Assembly: GCA_037447655.1 (NCBI GenBank)
Contig: JBBHKE010002900.1
Span: 126,001-186,000, forward strand
Reading direction: 5' to 3'
Length of the DNA: 60,000 nucleotides
Origin: Zygnema cylindricum
Taxonomy: Eukaryota; Streptophyta; Zygnematophyceae; Zygnematales; Zygnemataceae
The notes below the pieces were generated by a model. The model saw nothing but the letters and a program-made list of their open reading frames with translations. It made no database searches and was not told where the DNA came from. Made by a program: the position numbers and the translations under genes. Below, one piece after another: positions 14,436 to 27,139 of the stretch; position 1 is the first letter of the stretch, and every line of letters starts with the position of its first letter.

Positions 14436-17422
14436 ATGGCTGAACCAGACGCCTTCACTGTCCGAAAGTCTCCTCTCCTAGCTCGCCGAGGCGCCGTGGC
14501 CTCTTCTCAGACTCTTGCGTCAGAGGCTGGAATTCGGATATTCCATAAAGGAGGAACTGCGGCTGATGCTGCAGTAGCCATGGCGGCCGTCTTGAACGTA
14601 ACCGAGCCTTGTTCAACTGGCCTAGGTGAATCTCTATGTTATAATGACTTCTAAAATTCGTTCTTCTCTTTTATTTTATTTTGCTAGTTGAAGAGGTAGC
14701 AGAGGAATTTAAGTGTAAATGTTTTGTTTTGCTTTTTCGCGCCTTCTCCTTTTTTTCTTTTTATTTGTTAACTTAATGCTGGTGTTTTAGAGTCTACTTG
14801 TAGGTTTTTGTGAGTGTATCTTGCTTTTAATTACATTATTTTTGACAACTTACATTATTTTTTGACGTTTTTGGTTTAGGAGGAGATGCCTTTGTTTTGT
14901 GGTACGACGCTGAAAGACGTGTGGTGGAGAGTATACAAGGAAATGGCCGCAGGTGAGTTTTTGCATGGTGTTTTTTTTTTTTTTTTCCCTTTTTTTTTAG
15001 CAAGATTCCTCATTTTTTTATTGTTTTTGTTAGTATTTACATGTTGGAGCCCAGTGGATTACCAGAAGGCCTATTTTATCTTTTTATTGTTCTTTGGCTT
15101 TAACCACAGTGTATGGGCTATTAATATCCTTTCAGTGTCCTCTCCGAAATTGATAGGATCCTCGTATTCTTGTAACACTTTTGAGTCTCTCTTTCCCGTC
15201 CATCCAGCATGAAAGTATCTTGTTTCATGTTGTCATTATAACATAAAAGTTTTTTTTTGTTGTAAGTCCCTGTTTGTTGTTCACCCCTTCAAAAATGATC
15301 TGAAAAAGGTGTAGTCAAAGATGCAGGGTGCAGAAAGAAACTATTTTTGGAATACCCTGCCTATTGCTCTTAGAGTTAGTGAATTATAAGTGTTAACGCT
15401 TTATTAGAATTAACTACGCTACATTATGCTTTGCAATGTGGCTAATTGTGGGCCTCCTACCTAAATAGTGTCATTAACATTACTTAACATTGACACAAAA
15501 TTAACACATAATTTTTACACAATTTGTAGCATTAACGCTAATTTATGATTTTGTGTTAGAATAACACACACGCTCGTTATAAGGTATCAACTCTAATAGC
15601 GGCAGTGTAGTTTTTCAAAAGTCGGACATGGGGCATGCAGTCCGGCAGCTTTGAGTTTGGAGCTGGTGAAGGAGAGAGGACACAAAGGCCTCCTACCGCC
15701 ATTTGATGCCCTCACTGTTACTGTACCAGGAGCTGCTGCCGCATGGGTGGACACTATTGAAAAGTACGGCCGTCTCTCTCTCGCAGAAGTCTTGGAGCCA
15801 GCCATTCAGTTAGCAGAAGAAGGATGGCCCGTCTCACCTCGTACAGCGAACCAATGGGCTCAAGGTGTTCAACAGGTGCATTTCAGTAGTGTTGCTTATT
15901 TAGTATTTACGTCAGGATTGTAACCAAGTTTACTCAGTATTTACAACAGGGGTGTAACCAAGTTTATCTTGAATCGCATTAGGTGTTTCTGTGATGTTGC
16001 TTATTTAATATTTGTGGCATGATTGTAACCAAATTTTATCTCGAACTGCATTAGGTTGTTCTCTTTGCAAGGCGGTCCATGAGATTGGATGTTATCATGG
16101 TCATTCTCATTGCTTTCTGATTTTGCTGGCCATTAGGACTCGGTAATAGCTTCTGAAACAGAAAGGCTCACTATGAATCCTTCAGTTAAAATCCTAAAAA
16201 CAAAATTGGCAACTTTGGTCCACACTGAAAACATTGGCCAACATATCTCTTAGTTCTATGAAAAAGCTTTCACTTGAAAAAAACCATTGCATTGATCGTT
16301 TCATTTTTTTCCATGCAATTTTAAGTTATATTGATTTTATTATGGATTCTATCTCCCATGCAAGTTGCCAGCCACCTCATGAACACTTTCAGTAATCCAC
16401 CAGCCTTTTTTCATCTCGTTTGACCACTCTGACGTGTGACGCCATGGGAACGGGGGGGCTTTAGCTTGAGAACGGAGGACCATATAGCCACGAGCTTTTG
16501 TTTGAAGGAAAACGGGCTCCTCGAGCAGGGGAAGTGATGCATAATCGAAGCCTGGCGAGCACCCTTCGGAAACTTGCAGGTGCCTGTCTGGTACAAGGCC
16601 CATATCCCTCACACTGTTTGTAGGACTTGCAAATACGGGTTGTGGTCTAAAACATAAACTTGTGAGAAGAACCTGTTGAAAGGCATACGCGGATTACTTA
16701 TTATTTCTATAGCTTTTATTACTCGCACTTTTGGAGAGAGGGGCCCTTTATATGAAGCGTTTGGATTGATGGTGCTACTTAGCAAATTTAGAAAAAATGC
16801 TGGAGTTTAGTTGCTGAGACTGAGACCTGAACTGGGTGGGAATGGGTGACAGCAAGTGGTAAAGACGGGTTTTACAAAGGCCCTGTTGCACAGGCCATTG
16901 TCGATGTTCTGCAATCTAAAGGGGGTGTTATGACGCTTGATGACCTCTCTTCCCATAAGTCCTCCTTTGAGGCTCCTATATCTTCTACGTATCGTGGCGT
17001 ACACGTGTGGGAAGTCCCACCTCCAACTCAGGGTATTGCCGCCTTGTTGGCGTTAAACATCTTAGAGGCATACGAGAAAGGGGGCAAGTTGGAGAGGGGA
17101 GGAATCGAGCACCAACATGGAGCTATTGAGGCAATGCGTATGGCCTTTGCCGATACTCTCACCCATGTGGCGGATCCGCACCATCAAGATACACCCACGG
17201 AGGAGCTCCTTTCTAAACCCTATGCAGCACAACAAGCTTGTAGAATCGACCCAAAGATGGCCATCAAAGTGACAGCTGGAGAGATGAGAGGTGGCTCCGA
17301 CACGGTTTATTTTTGCGCTGTCGATTCGAAGGGGAATGGTTGCAGCATGATTAACTCTAATTACATGTGAGGCTCTTTGGCGTTTTTTGCAATCAATTGG
17401 CTTTGTCAGTTGTGTGTGTGTT

Positions 17423-17495
<73 letters not shown>

Positions 17496-19146
17496 ATATA
17501 CATATGTATATGTATATATATACTTATATTTATATATATATATATGGCATAGTGTGGTAATGTGTTATGCATAGCATTTCGTTTGCTTGCAATTGAAGGC
17601 TAAAGTTTTATGATCCCTGTTTGGATCAAATTTGAGCTTTTTTTGAACTCTCTTGGGCTTGTTGCCCTTCATTTCCGGTTTCATGAAATAGCCTTTGACG
17701 CTGATTACACTTTCATAATACTGATGGAAAGTACACTGTGAATCGTTATTAGCTTTCGTAACATTTATTCGGTGCTATTTTTTTTTTTCGCCCCTGAATG
17801 TAAAATAGCATTAATAATGCCAGTTGTTGTTTTCTTTACGCGAATTCAGCGAGTGATTGAAAATCGTCTACGTTTCTCGAACGTAATTCAGATTTAATAA
17901 CACTAAGATAAACCCCACGTTATTTACTTCTTAAAACTAAAAGGGATTCACGGTGTGCGCTGACGATGGAAATAGTCGCCAGCTTTTTAATGACTGGATG
18001 TGGAATTTTTGCAGGGGCTTTGGGACTGGCATTGTTCCTAACGGTTGTGGCTTTTCGCTTCAAAATCGTGGCCATAACTTTTCTCTCGAGCCATCACATC
18101 CCAATTGCCTCGCTCCTCAGAAACGTCCTTACCACACTATTATTCCCGGCTTGTCCACGTGGCCATCGGAGGATAGCCACCAAGCTGGAGCTCTTCATTG
18201 TGTTTTTGGAGTTATGGGTAGGACTTCCTTCCTAACATAAAATGCCAAAACGTTAAAAGCTTGGAGAATTTTAGCTTGATTCTCTTTTGGCAATCTCAGG
18301 CTGATTTTATATTCTTTTGGTTAGCTATTGGTGTTTTGCGTGTGTACCTTGAATATTCACGTTTCATTTCCATTCTTGGTGTAATTTTATGTTCTTTACA
18401 TGTTGCTTCAATTTGGGATCTTTGTTTTTGCTTTTTGGCGCTTCAAACTCTTTAGTACTGCAAAGAATTTGCAACTTTCTTTTTATCATTGCTGGGCAGT
18501 AATGAATGTGGATAGTGTTTGATCGACCAAGGACTTAAAATGGCTAAATCTTTTTGCTTTGGATTTCAGTTAAGGAGTAAAAGTCTTTCTATACAGTCAA
18601 CTCCTTGAATTTCTAATGCAGATTCCATCAGCCTTACATCATCTGATGTTGAAGGAAAAGGTGGTCGATATACAGAAAGAAAAGCGTCAGCTCATTCTTT
18701 TGAAAGCTGTTACGGTCTTGAAGAGCCTTTTCTTTGTCAAGAGGGATCCTGAGATGGGCTCCTAAATTTGAGAGTTTCTTTGTTTCTACGCAGGAGGATT
18801 TATGCAACCTCAGGGACATTTACAGGTCCTCAGTAATTTGCTTGACTTTGATCTCGATCCACAAGCTGCTTTGGACGCTCCTCGATTTTGCATTACTGGC
18901 TTGCCCTGTTTTAAACTCGGTCATGGCCCTCATCCAGTGAAGGTTAGCCAGGTGGCGATTGAGGACGGTGCTGGGCAAGCTGAGCTTGCAGAAGCATTAA
19001 GGAAGATGGGACATTCCGTCGAACTTGTTTCCGGACCGGATCGCTCGTTGTTTGGACGAGGTCAAATCATCATGCGACATCAAGAAACGGGTGTGTTATG
19101 GGCGGGCTCAGAAGGACGGGCGGATGGTTGTGCTATGGGCTACTGA
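14436..19146 (+). CDS. Gamma-glutamyltransferase-like Ntn hydrolase (YwrD/HpxW type)
   Basis: Seven exons (14436-14625, 14880-14952, 15641-15875, 16465-16579, 16853-17366, 18015-18217, 18794-19146) join in phase to 560 aa. Family members are made as one chain that cleaves itself at an internal Thr; they hydrolyse or transfer gamma-glutamyl groups, or in the YwrD/HpxW branch act on related amides such as oxamate. Blocks seen are [42 protein letters not shown], the predicted cleavage site GGSDTVYF (Thr about 355) and [20 protein letters not shown] and SLQNRG point to the YwrD-like branch rather than classical GGT. No signal peptide or membrane anchor is seen at the chosen start (GCCATGG). An in-frame ATG at 14349 would add 29 acidic and Phe-rich residues. 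Intron 5 holds a TG/TA microsatellite and a MITE. Confidence 0.9.
15372..15611. mobile_element. Degenerate family 1 MITE remnant in intron 2 of the GGT-like gene
   Basis: The right end 'ctctaatagcggcagtgta' (about 15590-15609) resembles the family 1 terminus. The interior has runs of 'attaacacta' words. The left end is not clear (perhaps near 15372). It is within the intron 14953-15640. Confidence 0.35.
17410..17545. repeat. (TG)n followed by (TA)n microsatellite
   Basis: An almost pure TG run reaches 17492 and passes into an AT-alternating stretch of about 50 bp. It begins about 45 bp after the exon 5 donor of the GGT-like gene. Confidence 0.95.
17732..17957. mobile_element. Short family 1 MITE in intron 5 of the GGT-like gene
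   Basis: The left end TACACTGTGAATCGTTATTAG matches the family terminus. The right end GATTCACGGTGTG is its imperfect inverse. At about 226 bp it is shorter than the 546-554 bp copies. It ends about 57 bp before the exon 6 acceptor at 18014. Confidence 0.6.
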
Positions 19147-21473
19147 TATTTGTCCGATGTAAGTCCATAATCACCAACGGTGATCCCATATAACTGGTTG
19201 TAGCGTATGCTTTGTATTGTGGATATGTGCTGAGGGTTTAAGCTTGGGGAAACTCTTGACTTTGTTTTAACAATGTTAGTGGCAACATTTTGTCTTATCG
19301 ATTCATGGTTACTCAGTACAACAGGGTGAAAGAATTGTGTTTAGCACTTTCTAATGCTGGTATACAGTTAGGTGTTCAACAGTGTGACACATTAGAGCAA
19401 AATGAGTGTAAATGTACAGCTTTACGTTTTATTAGTTTAATCAAATATATAGCCAGTGTATTGAAGGTTGGAAGCTTCAACTGCTTTTGGCTCCTGGTTG
19501 TCTCACGTTTATCGACATTTCAGCGGGAATATGCTTCCCATTGGTCTTGCCCTGACTCTCAGCACTGTATTTTTGCCTACCTGAGATGTTGTCGTATCTG
19601 TTTTTTATGCACATATGTTTCAATGTCATCTTGATACCCTCGCCTTGCATTTTTTCATGTGCGTTGTGTACTATTTTTTGGAAGTCCTTTTGTAGTTCCA
19701 TTTCACTGTCATTTCCTTCTATCTCCGGTTTTGCCTGTTTTTTGGTCTTTCAATATGGTTTATTTCATCACATATCGTGTCTAAATATGTTTTACATTTT
19801 GGAATATTGCATGCTATGATTCCGGCCTTTCATATACTTGCAATCTTGCACTCATGGGCCACCTCTCTTGTCATCTGGGCCACATCTTTTGTTATTGTTA
19901 TGCTTATGTTGTCACACTTGAAAGTCCACTATGCAGCGCTTTTGCGAGGGTTAAGACAGTTAAACTCAGACTGGCCTTGGCACTCATGTAGTAATTACCG
20001 CGACCCTCTCCAAGATTTACTGCAATTTAACAGGCATTCTTTGTTTGCAACTCCCACAGCATATGGCTTTCTGGAGTTGTGGCTTTGTAAATTATGGACA
20101 AGTTTGGGCAAATCATCACCTTGGGCCAATTTTTGCTTTCGGTTTTTGACAAAGGCTTTACCTTGCCTGAGTCCATTTCAGAGCTATGAGTATTATAATA
20201 AACATTTCACATTAAAGCGGATGTATACTATTAAGAACATAAAGTTCTGTAGGATTCAATGCGGCTCAACGATGGATGTCCGAGGTTGCCGGCTTGTATT
20301 GAAACCTGTACAGGCTGTAATCAATTCGTATGCTTGCTTAATGCTTGTTTTGAATTTGTTGGGATACTAAATGCTGGTAATTTATAGCGGTAGTGGGCCA
20401 CTGACGGAATACTATATCTAAACGGTAGTGTTCGCTTGATTGTATGTATACACATAATCACAGCCCCGACTTTATTAAAAAGCGAGCTGGTAGCATCGTA
20501 TGTGAACACGCCTAAGAATCCACTCCATGAGATCTCTAAGTGTTAAACCTGGCGTCAATTCTTGTGTAAACAGGCTTGAATCGTATGAAGAGTTACAATA
20601 GCCTACAGCCGCCACCAGCATACTGTTTAAGTTGTGTATGCCAATGAAATAAAAATAACTGTTGCAGTAGTGCAAAACACCAAATAACCAATCACACCTT
20701 TTCTCCATGTGTCTTAAATGCTCAAACAGTTACAGCAGTCACAAGCAACAAAGCTTGAGAAGGTGTGAAATGTTATCTCACACTTCTCTATCCCTTTCGT
20801 ACTATGGTTCATTTGTTTGAATTCTTTAAGGATGATGGACATTGTTCTATTTGCCAAAAACCAATAAACCGTCGTTGTCACAAAAGCGACATTCTACCTT
20901 TGTTGAATAAAATCACTAAATAAACTTCAGAGACGGTGCATACCTATTTCAAAAGTGGATATGCTTTGGAGGAATTAGTCACCAAGAGAGGGCCTAACTA
21001 TAAAGGTTAAAAAATTGCTTATTGCGAGACAGGCTCCCATGTGCGTGCCAAAAATTTAAAGTCTACTGATCACATTCCACAATTTGTTTGTTGAAGTACA
21101 TAACCAAAAGGACAGATGTGCCTAAATTTTGTCCACAACCTCCCATTAGAGATCTTTACTAATCATTATCCCTCCCCTAGCTAGCAACTAAGCGACATAG
21201 TCGGAGTTAGAGTCTACTACTTAAAGCTAACGTAAGAAAAAAAAAAAAAAAAAAAGCCACTCATTCAGCAATACGGCAAGCAAATAGGTACAAACCTGTT
21301 TAAACAGTCAAAATTTTGGATCATCCTATGCTCAATAACATCTAAAAGACATTCAAGTGTCTTGTGAGCCAAACGAGGATGCTTGAATCCTCAATAGTAA
21401 AAAAAAATGTGTCTAAACTGCTTCGCAAAAATCTTCACAAGCTGGTCTTGTGCCTGCCCCTTTCTAAAATTTT
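19147..21473. other. Intergenic space with two long ORFs of doubtful status
   Basis: This lies between the convergent ends of the GGT-like gene (+) and the small membrane protein gene (-). Two plus ORFs, 19290-19634 (114 aa) and 19777-20370 (197 aa, starting MSKYVLHFGIL), are long for AT-rich DNA. They resemble no family I know, are in different frames and are rich in Leu, Phe, Cys and Trp. I do not call them genes. A 19-A run lies near 21238-21256. Confidence 0.5.
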
Positions 21474-24400
21474 TCACTCTTCTCTAACAGGTCTTTTCCG
21501 AGGGGCAGCTTTAGTCGACTCTTGAAACTTAACCTTATACTCCTCAAATTCCTCCGCTGTTGTTGGCAAAGGCCTGTTTGCTGCTTTGCATTCCTCTATT
21601 AACTGCTCAATCTGAAACAGACGAAAAAGAAAAAAAAAAAAAACAGTGATTATTAAGTAAAATGCACACTCATGTTCCACCCAGCCCGACATTTTCACCA
21701 AAGTAGCCATAACCAATTTTCCCTCTTGGAGCAAAGACTTCATCATGCCCAAAAAAGTACAAAAATTGTGAAGCACAGTGCCCATCTACATTTTATCTCA
21801 ACAAAACCTAATCTCAAGGACACTTTTATCTCAACAACACATTATCTCAACAGGAAGGACCGAAAAGTCTGGCATTAGAAAAAGCAAAATGACATTTCCA
21901 GGAACTTTCTCCCCTCCAAAAATTCAGTTGCAAGGGTTTATGCACAAAAAACATTGAAATTGAGTTGAAACATTTTGGACTTACATCTTTCTTTGCTTCC
22001 TTCCGAAGCTTATATCGGAATAACATTCCAGCAACAGCAGCAGATGCAGCAGTGGCCACAGCTGCAAAAAAAAAATGAAACAAAACAAAAAAAAAACTTC
22101 AATCCTTGAAAACAAAACAAACTTTACTAATTCTTGAAAAAACGTTGAAGGGCCGGTGCATATATTGCGGGGAAAAGATAAACATATGCAGCTTGGGAAT
22201 TAAAAATAACTGCTGAGAAAAAGTTTGTGCATGACTTGGAGCTTAAAATTATTTGTTGGAAAAGTTTACTTGTCCAACGTGTACTAAAAAAGGTTGAGAA
22301 AAACTCAGCTACTCAGGTAACTCACTTCGCTCTATTTCTTTTTGAGTAACAAGATATTCTCAAACACTCATGCAATATTCGTTTCAAACTGGACTGTAGA
22401 CGGTTCAGAAGTAGACAAACCTGGAACATCCAAATAGGACCAAACGCACAAAAAGACAAACATCAGGCTTCCGTATGTTGAAGCTGGGGTTGAGAATGAT
22501 ATCAGCAACAGGAGAGACATTGATGACATCATCGATGACGATGATGATAATAGTTAAGGTTTGGAACATGACAATTATAAATTACATCTAGCTAAAACAA
22601 CAAAACAAACTACTAATTGTTCAACACTATTAGACAACCGCATGTTTGACTTTAAAAGTGCCTGACATACATACTCGTGTGTCTCTGACATACTAACAGG
22701 TCTTCCGAACGAATGTGTGACAAATACACATTAAAAAAAAAAGTGAAAGTAAACACAAGTTATTACATGAAACCAGTGTGAGGTGAACTATAACTTTTGC
22801 ACACACACACCTGAAAAATGAATATAGAACAAATACCGTTGCAAAAGTGCACATTGTAAAAACTCATAAACGTGATAACTTAGGGCTCCTTTCCTTTGTG
22901 ACTGCCAGTGGAACAATGAGACTGAAGACCAACAGTTCCATTTTCTCACTCACACTACTCCCAATTGGATTAATCTGTCACATCACACACATCACATCTC
23001 TCTCATCCCTCTAATCTCCCATCTCGCACATCTCATTTCTCACATCTTCTCTTTCATTAAATCAATGACAATTTGTGGACATGTCACGTGTTATCCTATT
23101 CCCAGTGTTGACACCAATCAAGTCTTTCCACTAATATTTTCACATACATAAGGCTCTACAATATAATCTTCCATCCACACTAACTACTGTAATGTACGAC
23201 ATTGAATAATACTCAAAACTACCAGAAAATGGGTATGCCAGATCTGGACAAGGAGGGAAAAGTAGAGAAAAGACAGAACTGGACACAGGAGATTACAAGT
23301 AGTTTCGCGGAGGAAGTCAAAATTGGAAGGAGTCACCACTCCTTTACTCAAAAAAGGTATATAAACTAACTTACAATCACTAACAGCCCGAGTGACTGAA
23401 TTTCTGCAATTTCATTAGCATTATATCCAATGAGAGCACTATAGCGAAGAACAGAAACACACATTTTAAAAAATAACGAGACATCTTCTGATAAAAGCAT
23501 TTGAAACAGGAAATGTAATGACCAAAGAATGGACCCATGCATTTACATTGACCAATAAAAAGGTAAAATAACCTCAATTTGGCCAATGGGAAAACTAGTT
23601 TGCTATACAAGTAAGGTATGCCATAAATTCAAACTTGTCATTTGACAAAATCTCTAAATTGTCGTGTACATTTTTTCCTGTAATCTATGAGTTGGCGTGT
23701 TAAAATGTAGCCATGTATACTGCTCAGCTTTAAAGGAACTCACTGTAAAAGACTTGAAAGGGGACCCAATTCCGCAATATTATCAGAAAAACTGTTTCAA
23801 ACCCGTTGGACCCTAGATCTGGAGCTTTGTTCTTAGTATCAATTCAAAGGTGAAGTATTGTTGGTTGAAGATATTTGGATGCAATGACCAACGCAAATGG
23901 GTCCACAGTAATTGTGTACGCAGATCCCAATCGAAGACTTCTCCGCATTCCTGATCTGTAATTTTCATTTGCACTACCTATAAGGGCACATGTCAACCAC
24001 TCTTTCTGATTGTCAACATATCATATTATGCTTAAAGGTTTCAAAACAAACGGAATCGACAACACGGGTTAACCACACTAGAAAAAACACAAGCACTCCA
24101 CAAATGCCACATCCTGTATTTTGCGAAAAACTATATGATGCCCGATGTACGGACAAGGTGATATTATATACGCCCGAGATTGCTAATAATATACTGCTTG
24201 TCAGTTCTGGAGTACAAGAATAAGGAATATTACCTCAAAATTAAAATCAGCGACACCAATTCACACTAGATGCCATGGCGACAAATGTCCCTTCCTTTTC
24301 CAACTGTTATTAACACTATTCCATGTCTTTGGGTAAAACAAAACGAAAGGACACACCTATAAACATTATTAGCTCTAAACGGTGTTCCTCACGCCACTAT

Positions 24401-25392
24401 ATATCACCATCAGTGTGGTCCACACTCAAAATCCAAACTATTTTGTGTAAGGATACCACAGCGTGAACAACATTGTATTTAAACTATTCAAAAAAAAGTA
24501 TAATTTCTTAATTTCCATGGACATGGCATTGATGAGATTAATACACATACAGAATAAGGTGATTTACAGCCTACAGTTTGTCATGCTAAAAGATAAGTCG
24601 TCCACAACATATGTTTTGACCCCCTCGAAAGGCTACAATTTGTTTAAGAACCACTTAACATCCTAAAGTGTGACTCAAACTGCTCCTCCGTACTTAATAT
24701 GGTGTATGCTTTTGCATACAGTATATCGTTATTAGCGGCAATGACACTATAACGGCGGCCCTAAAGTTTACCCCTCGACCTAAAATAGGTGATACCAATT
24801 GTTTTTTTCTTAAGGCTAACTCTTTAGACGGACGAAAAAGGTCATGTAAAACTGGACTGCAAAGGGTTCAGATGTAGATAAACCCCGACCGTTCAAATAG
24901 GACCAAACTGATAAAAATCATGCTTCCTTGCGTTTCCTCTTATAAAAATGCACTAAAATATGCACCAGTGAAGGGAGAGGGAAGGAAGAAAAAGACTCAG
25001 TGACTGAGTGACCTTCAACAGTTACAACACAGTTATGAAAACTGTATTTACCTGTCTTTAATATTGAGCCTTCACTTATGGCAATATTAGGTCTTTTTAC
25101 TTTTCAGGTAAATTTTAACATTCTTACCGATTCCGACTGACTGGAAAACTGTAACCCAATAGGCTGTGCTTCCTGTAGCGGCTCTGGCTTCCCCTGGATT
25201 ACTTTTGGACTTGAAAAGCACTCGTTTTGCAGTCACCTTCTCTCCGCTTTTAAGCAAAAATGCACTTCTCAGCTCAAGGCTTCTACTGGATTGAGTAGAA
25301 GTAGAAACACTTGAAACCTCAATGTGGCCGAATGGAAGATTACCATTGAATACAGAAAGCTTAGAATTCAAAATGATGCTTCGCGGCGGCAT
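21474..25392 (-). CDS. Small membrane protein of unknown function (3 or more exons)
   Basis: Exons 25392-25128, 22061-21985 and 21611-21474 join in phase to 159 aa if the ATG at 25392 is the start. I do not recognise the family. The N-terminal half is rich in Ser, Lys and Arg. One hydrophobic segment spans about residues 77-103 (YWVTVFQSVGIAVATAA and on to AGMLF), crossing the first splice junction. A basic stretch RYKLRKEAKKD and a charged helical tail ending RKRPVREE follow, so it looks like a single-pass protein with a charged tail. The first exon is directly preceded on its own strand by over 400 bp of C/T-rich DNA ending in CGAG, which could equally be a polypyrimidine tract and acceptor. 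The exon may therefore be internal, with further exons upstream (29149-29193, 37158-37186, 39459-39559). Confidence 0.6.
22062..25127 (-). other. Intron 1 of the small membrane protein gene
   Basis: A 3-kb intron between two exons whose phases match (phase 1). It is AT-rich, with no coding frame I can support. A possible degenerate MITE 1 remnant lies around 24300-24745 ('tatcgttattagcggcaatg' and 'gttattaacacta' words). Confidence 0.5.
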
Positions 25393-25815
25393 CTCGAGAA
25401 AGGGAGAAGGAGAGGGTAAGGGAAAGGGAGATGAAATGGAAGAGAGTAGGGAAGGGAGAGGGAAAGAGAGAGGGAGAGGGAGAGGGGAGGGAGAGGGAAA
25501 GAGAGGGTAAAAGGGAGAGGGAGAGGGAGAGATAGAGGCAGATCGAAGAAAGGGAGAGGGAGAGAGAGAGTGGGAGGGAGATAATGCGGCAGATCGAGGG
25601 AGTGGGGAGAGGGAGAGGTATAGGGGAAGGGAGATAGTGCGGCAGATCGAGAGGGTGAGAAGGAGAGGTAAAGGGAAAGGGAGAGGGAATGTGAGAGTAG
25701 AGAAAGCAGAGGGAAAGAGAGAGGGGGAGGGAGGGGGGAAGGAGAGGGAAAGGGAGAGGGAATAAAGATAGATTGAGAGGGAGAGAGAGAGGTGAAGGGA
25801 GACAGCAGAAACGAG
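25393..25815 (-). repeat. G/A-rich tract (C/T on the minus strand)
   Basis: About 420 bp of GGGAGA, GAGAGG and AGGGAA words with occasional 'gcagatcga' interruptions that recur about every 60-110 bp. It abuts the exon ending at 25392. Read on the minus strand it is a very long polypyrimidine tract directly before a possible AG acceptor. Long frames through it are artefacts. Confidence 0.85.
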
Positions 25816-26239
25816 AAAGAGCACATTTTAAAAAACTTTCAAAATTAAAAGAGGGAGATGAATATAGGTAGGTTCGGAAAAAAAGGGAGCGTGAAAGAGG
25901 GGCGGAGGCAATGAAAGGTAAATAGAGTGACGCGCCACATGCAGAGGGAGAAGGAGCCGCCGCATGCGACCTCAAATCCATGGAAATGAAACGAAGGTGG
26001 CGGCGGTGTTTTCGCCTGCTTCTTCATGAAATGAATGAGAATGTGTTCATTTGACAAAATGACGACGCAGCGTCAAATCCCTAAAAAAACAAAAAAAAAT
26101 GGATGGATGAGATTCGTTCAACAAGGGATCCATTTTTCTGTGGATTATTTGCATTTGGCGTTAAGCTGTCCCAAATATCATCAACGCCAAATGTTGTTTT
26201 TTATTTTAATTATTTTAATTCATTAATTGTAATTTGTGG

Positions 26240-27137
26240 TCTATTGTCACTTCGACCCCTTATTAACGTATACATTAATTCTAATTTGGAGTGAAATCAC
26301 CTATAGACACCATATTATAATAAACATTTACGCTATATTCGTTTGTTGTACCGAAATAGAGTACATATTGACGCTAATTGGACAAAATATAGGTTATAGT
26401 GTTTATATAAACTGAACAGTAAAAAATCACATGAATCAAGAGTACGCAGTTTTAAGACGGTTTACGTGGACGTATAAAATAACAACAGTTCACTGCTTTA
26501 AGTGTAACATCATGACTTCGCACATGCGAATATATTTCACGTTCACACTGCAAAACAAGCGATTATAGGAGATCTTGTGCGAACGAGGATTTTGGCGACG
26601 AGAGTGAACCTATTTTTTCAGCGCACATTCATATACATGCGCGTATAATTTATAATTAATTTTAAATATTTTAAAGTAAAAAGGTACAAATATGTACCGT
26701 CTGACATCATCGGTACACCATACTAATTATACATTATTGTACTTTCGGTCTTGACGCTATTTTGTACGGAACCTCAATTATAGTCAAGAAAAAATTAAAA
26801 TCACGTATACTATTTTTGAAAAAAAAATCAAAATTTTAAGAACCCAAATTAGTGTCGTTAACACTAATAACGATGCGCAGTGAAGTTTGACATGTACAGA
26901 TATTTAAATTTCGCGACGGCGTACGATATTTAATATGTTGTACGGATACATATATTAATGTATACAATTGTACGGCAATAAATCCTTGTTTTGCAACTCC
27001 CAAGTTAGCATTAACGCCCAAAATTAGAATACACATTTTTTTGAAACTTTTCAAATTCCTAATTAGCATTAATAACGATAATTTTTTCTTAACACTAATT
27101 AAACTTTGACACTAATAACAATTCGCGGTGTACTGTA
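26240..27137. mobile_element. One or two family 1 MITE copies, degenerate
   Basis: Right-type termini occur at about 26859-26883 ('cactaataacgatgcgcagtg') and 27107-27131 ('cactaataacaattcgcggtgta'). The interior (about 26500-26770) shares blocks with the copies at 49628-50182 and 59346 onward: cgcacatgcgaa, a gacgaga block, cgcacattcatat, and a 'gtacggtcgg'-type block near the far end. Left ends are not clear. Confidence 0.55.
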
Positions 27138-27139
27138 CT

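Noticed and set aside
25322-25981. Overlapping long frames on both strands in the G/A tract
   Set aside because: Composition artefact. Only the part at 25128-25392 on the minus strand leaves the repeat and reads as an exon.
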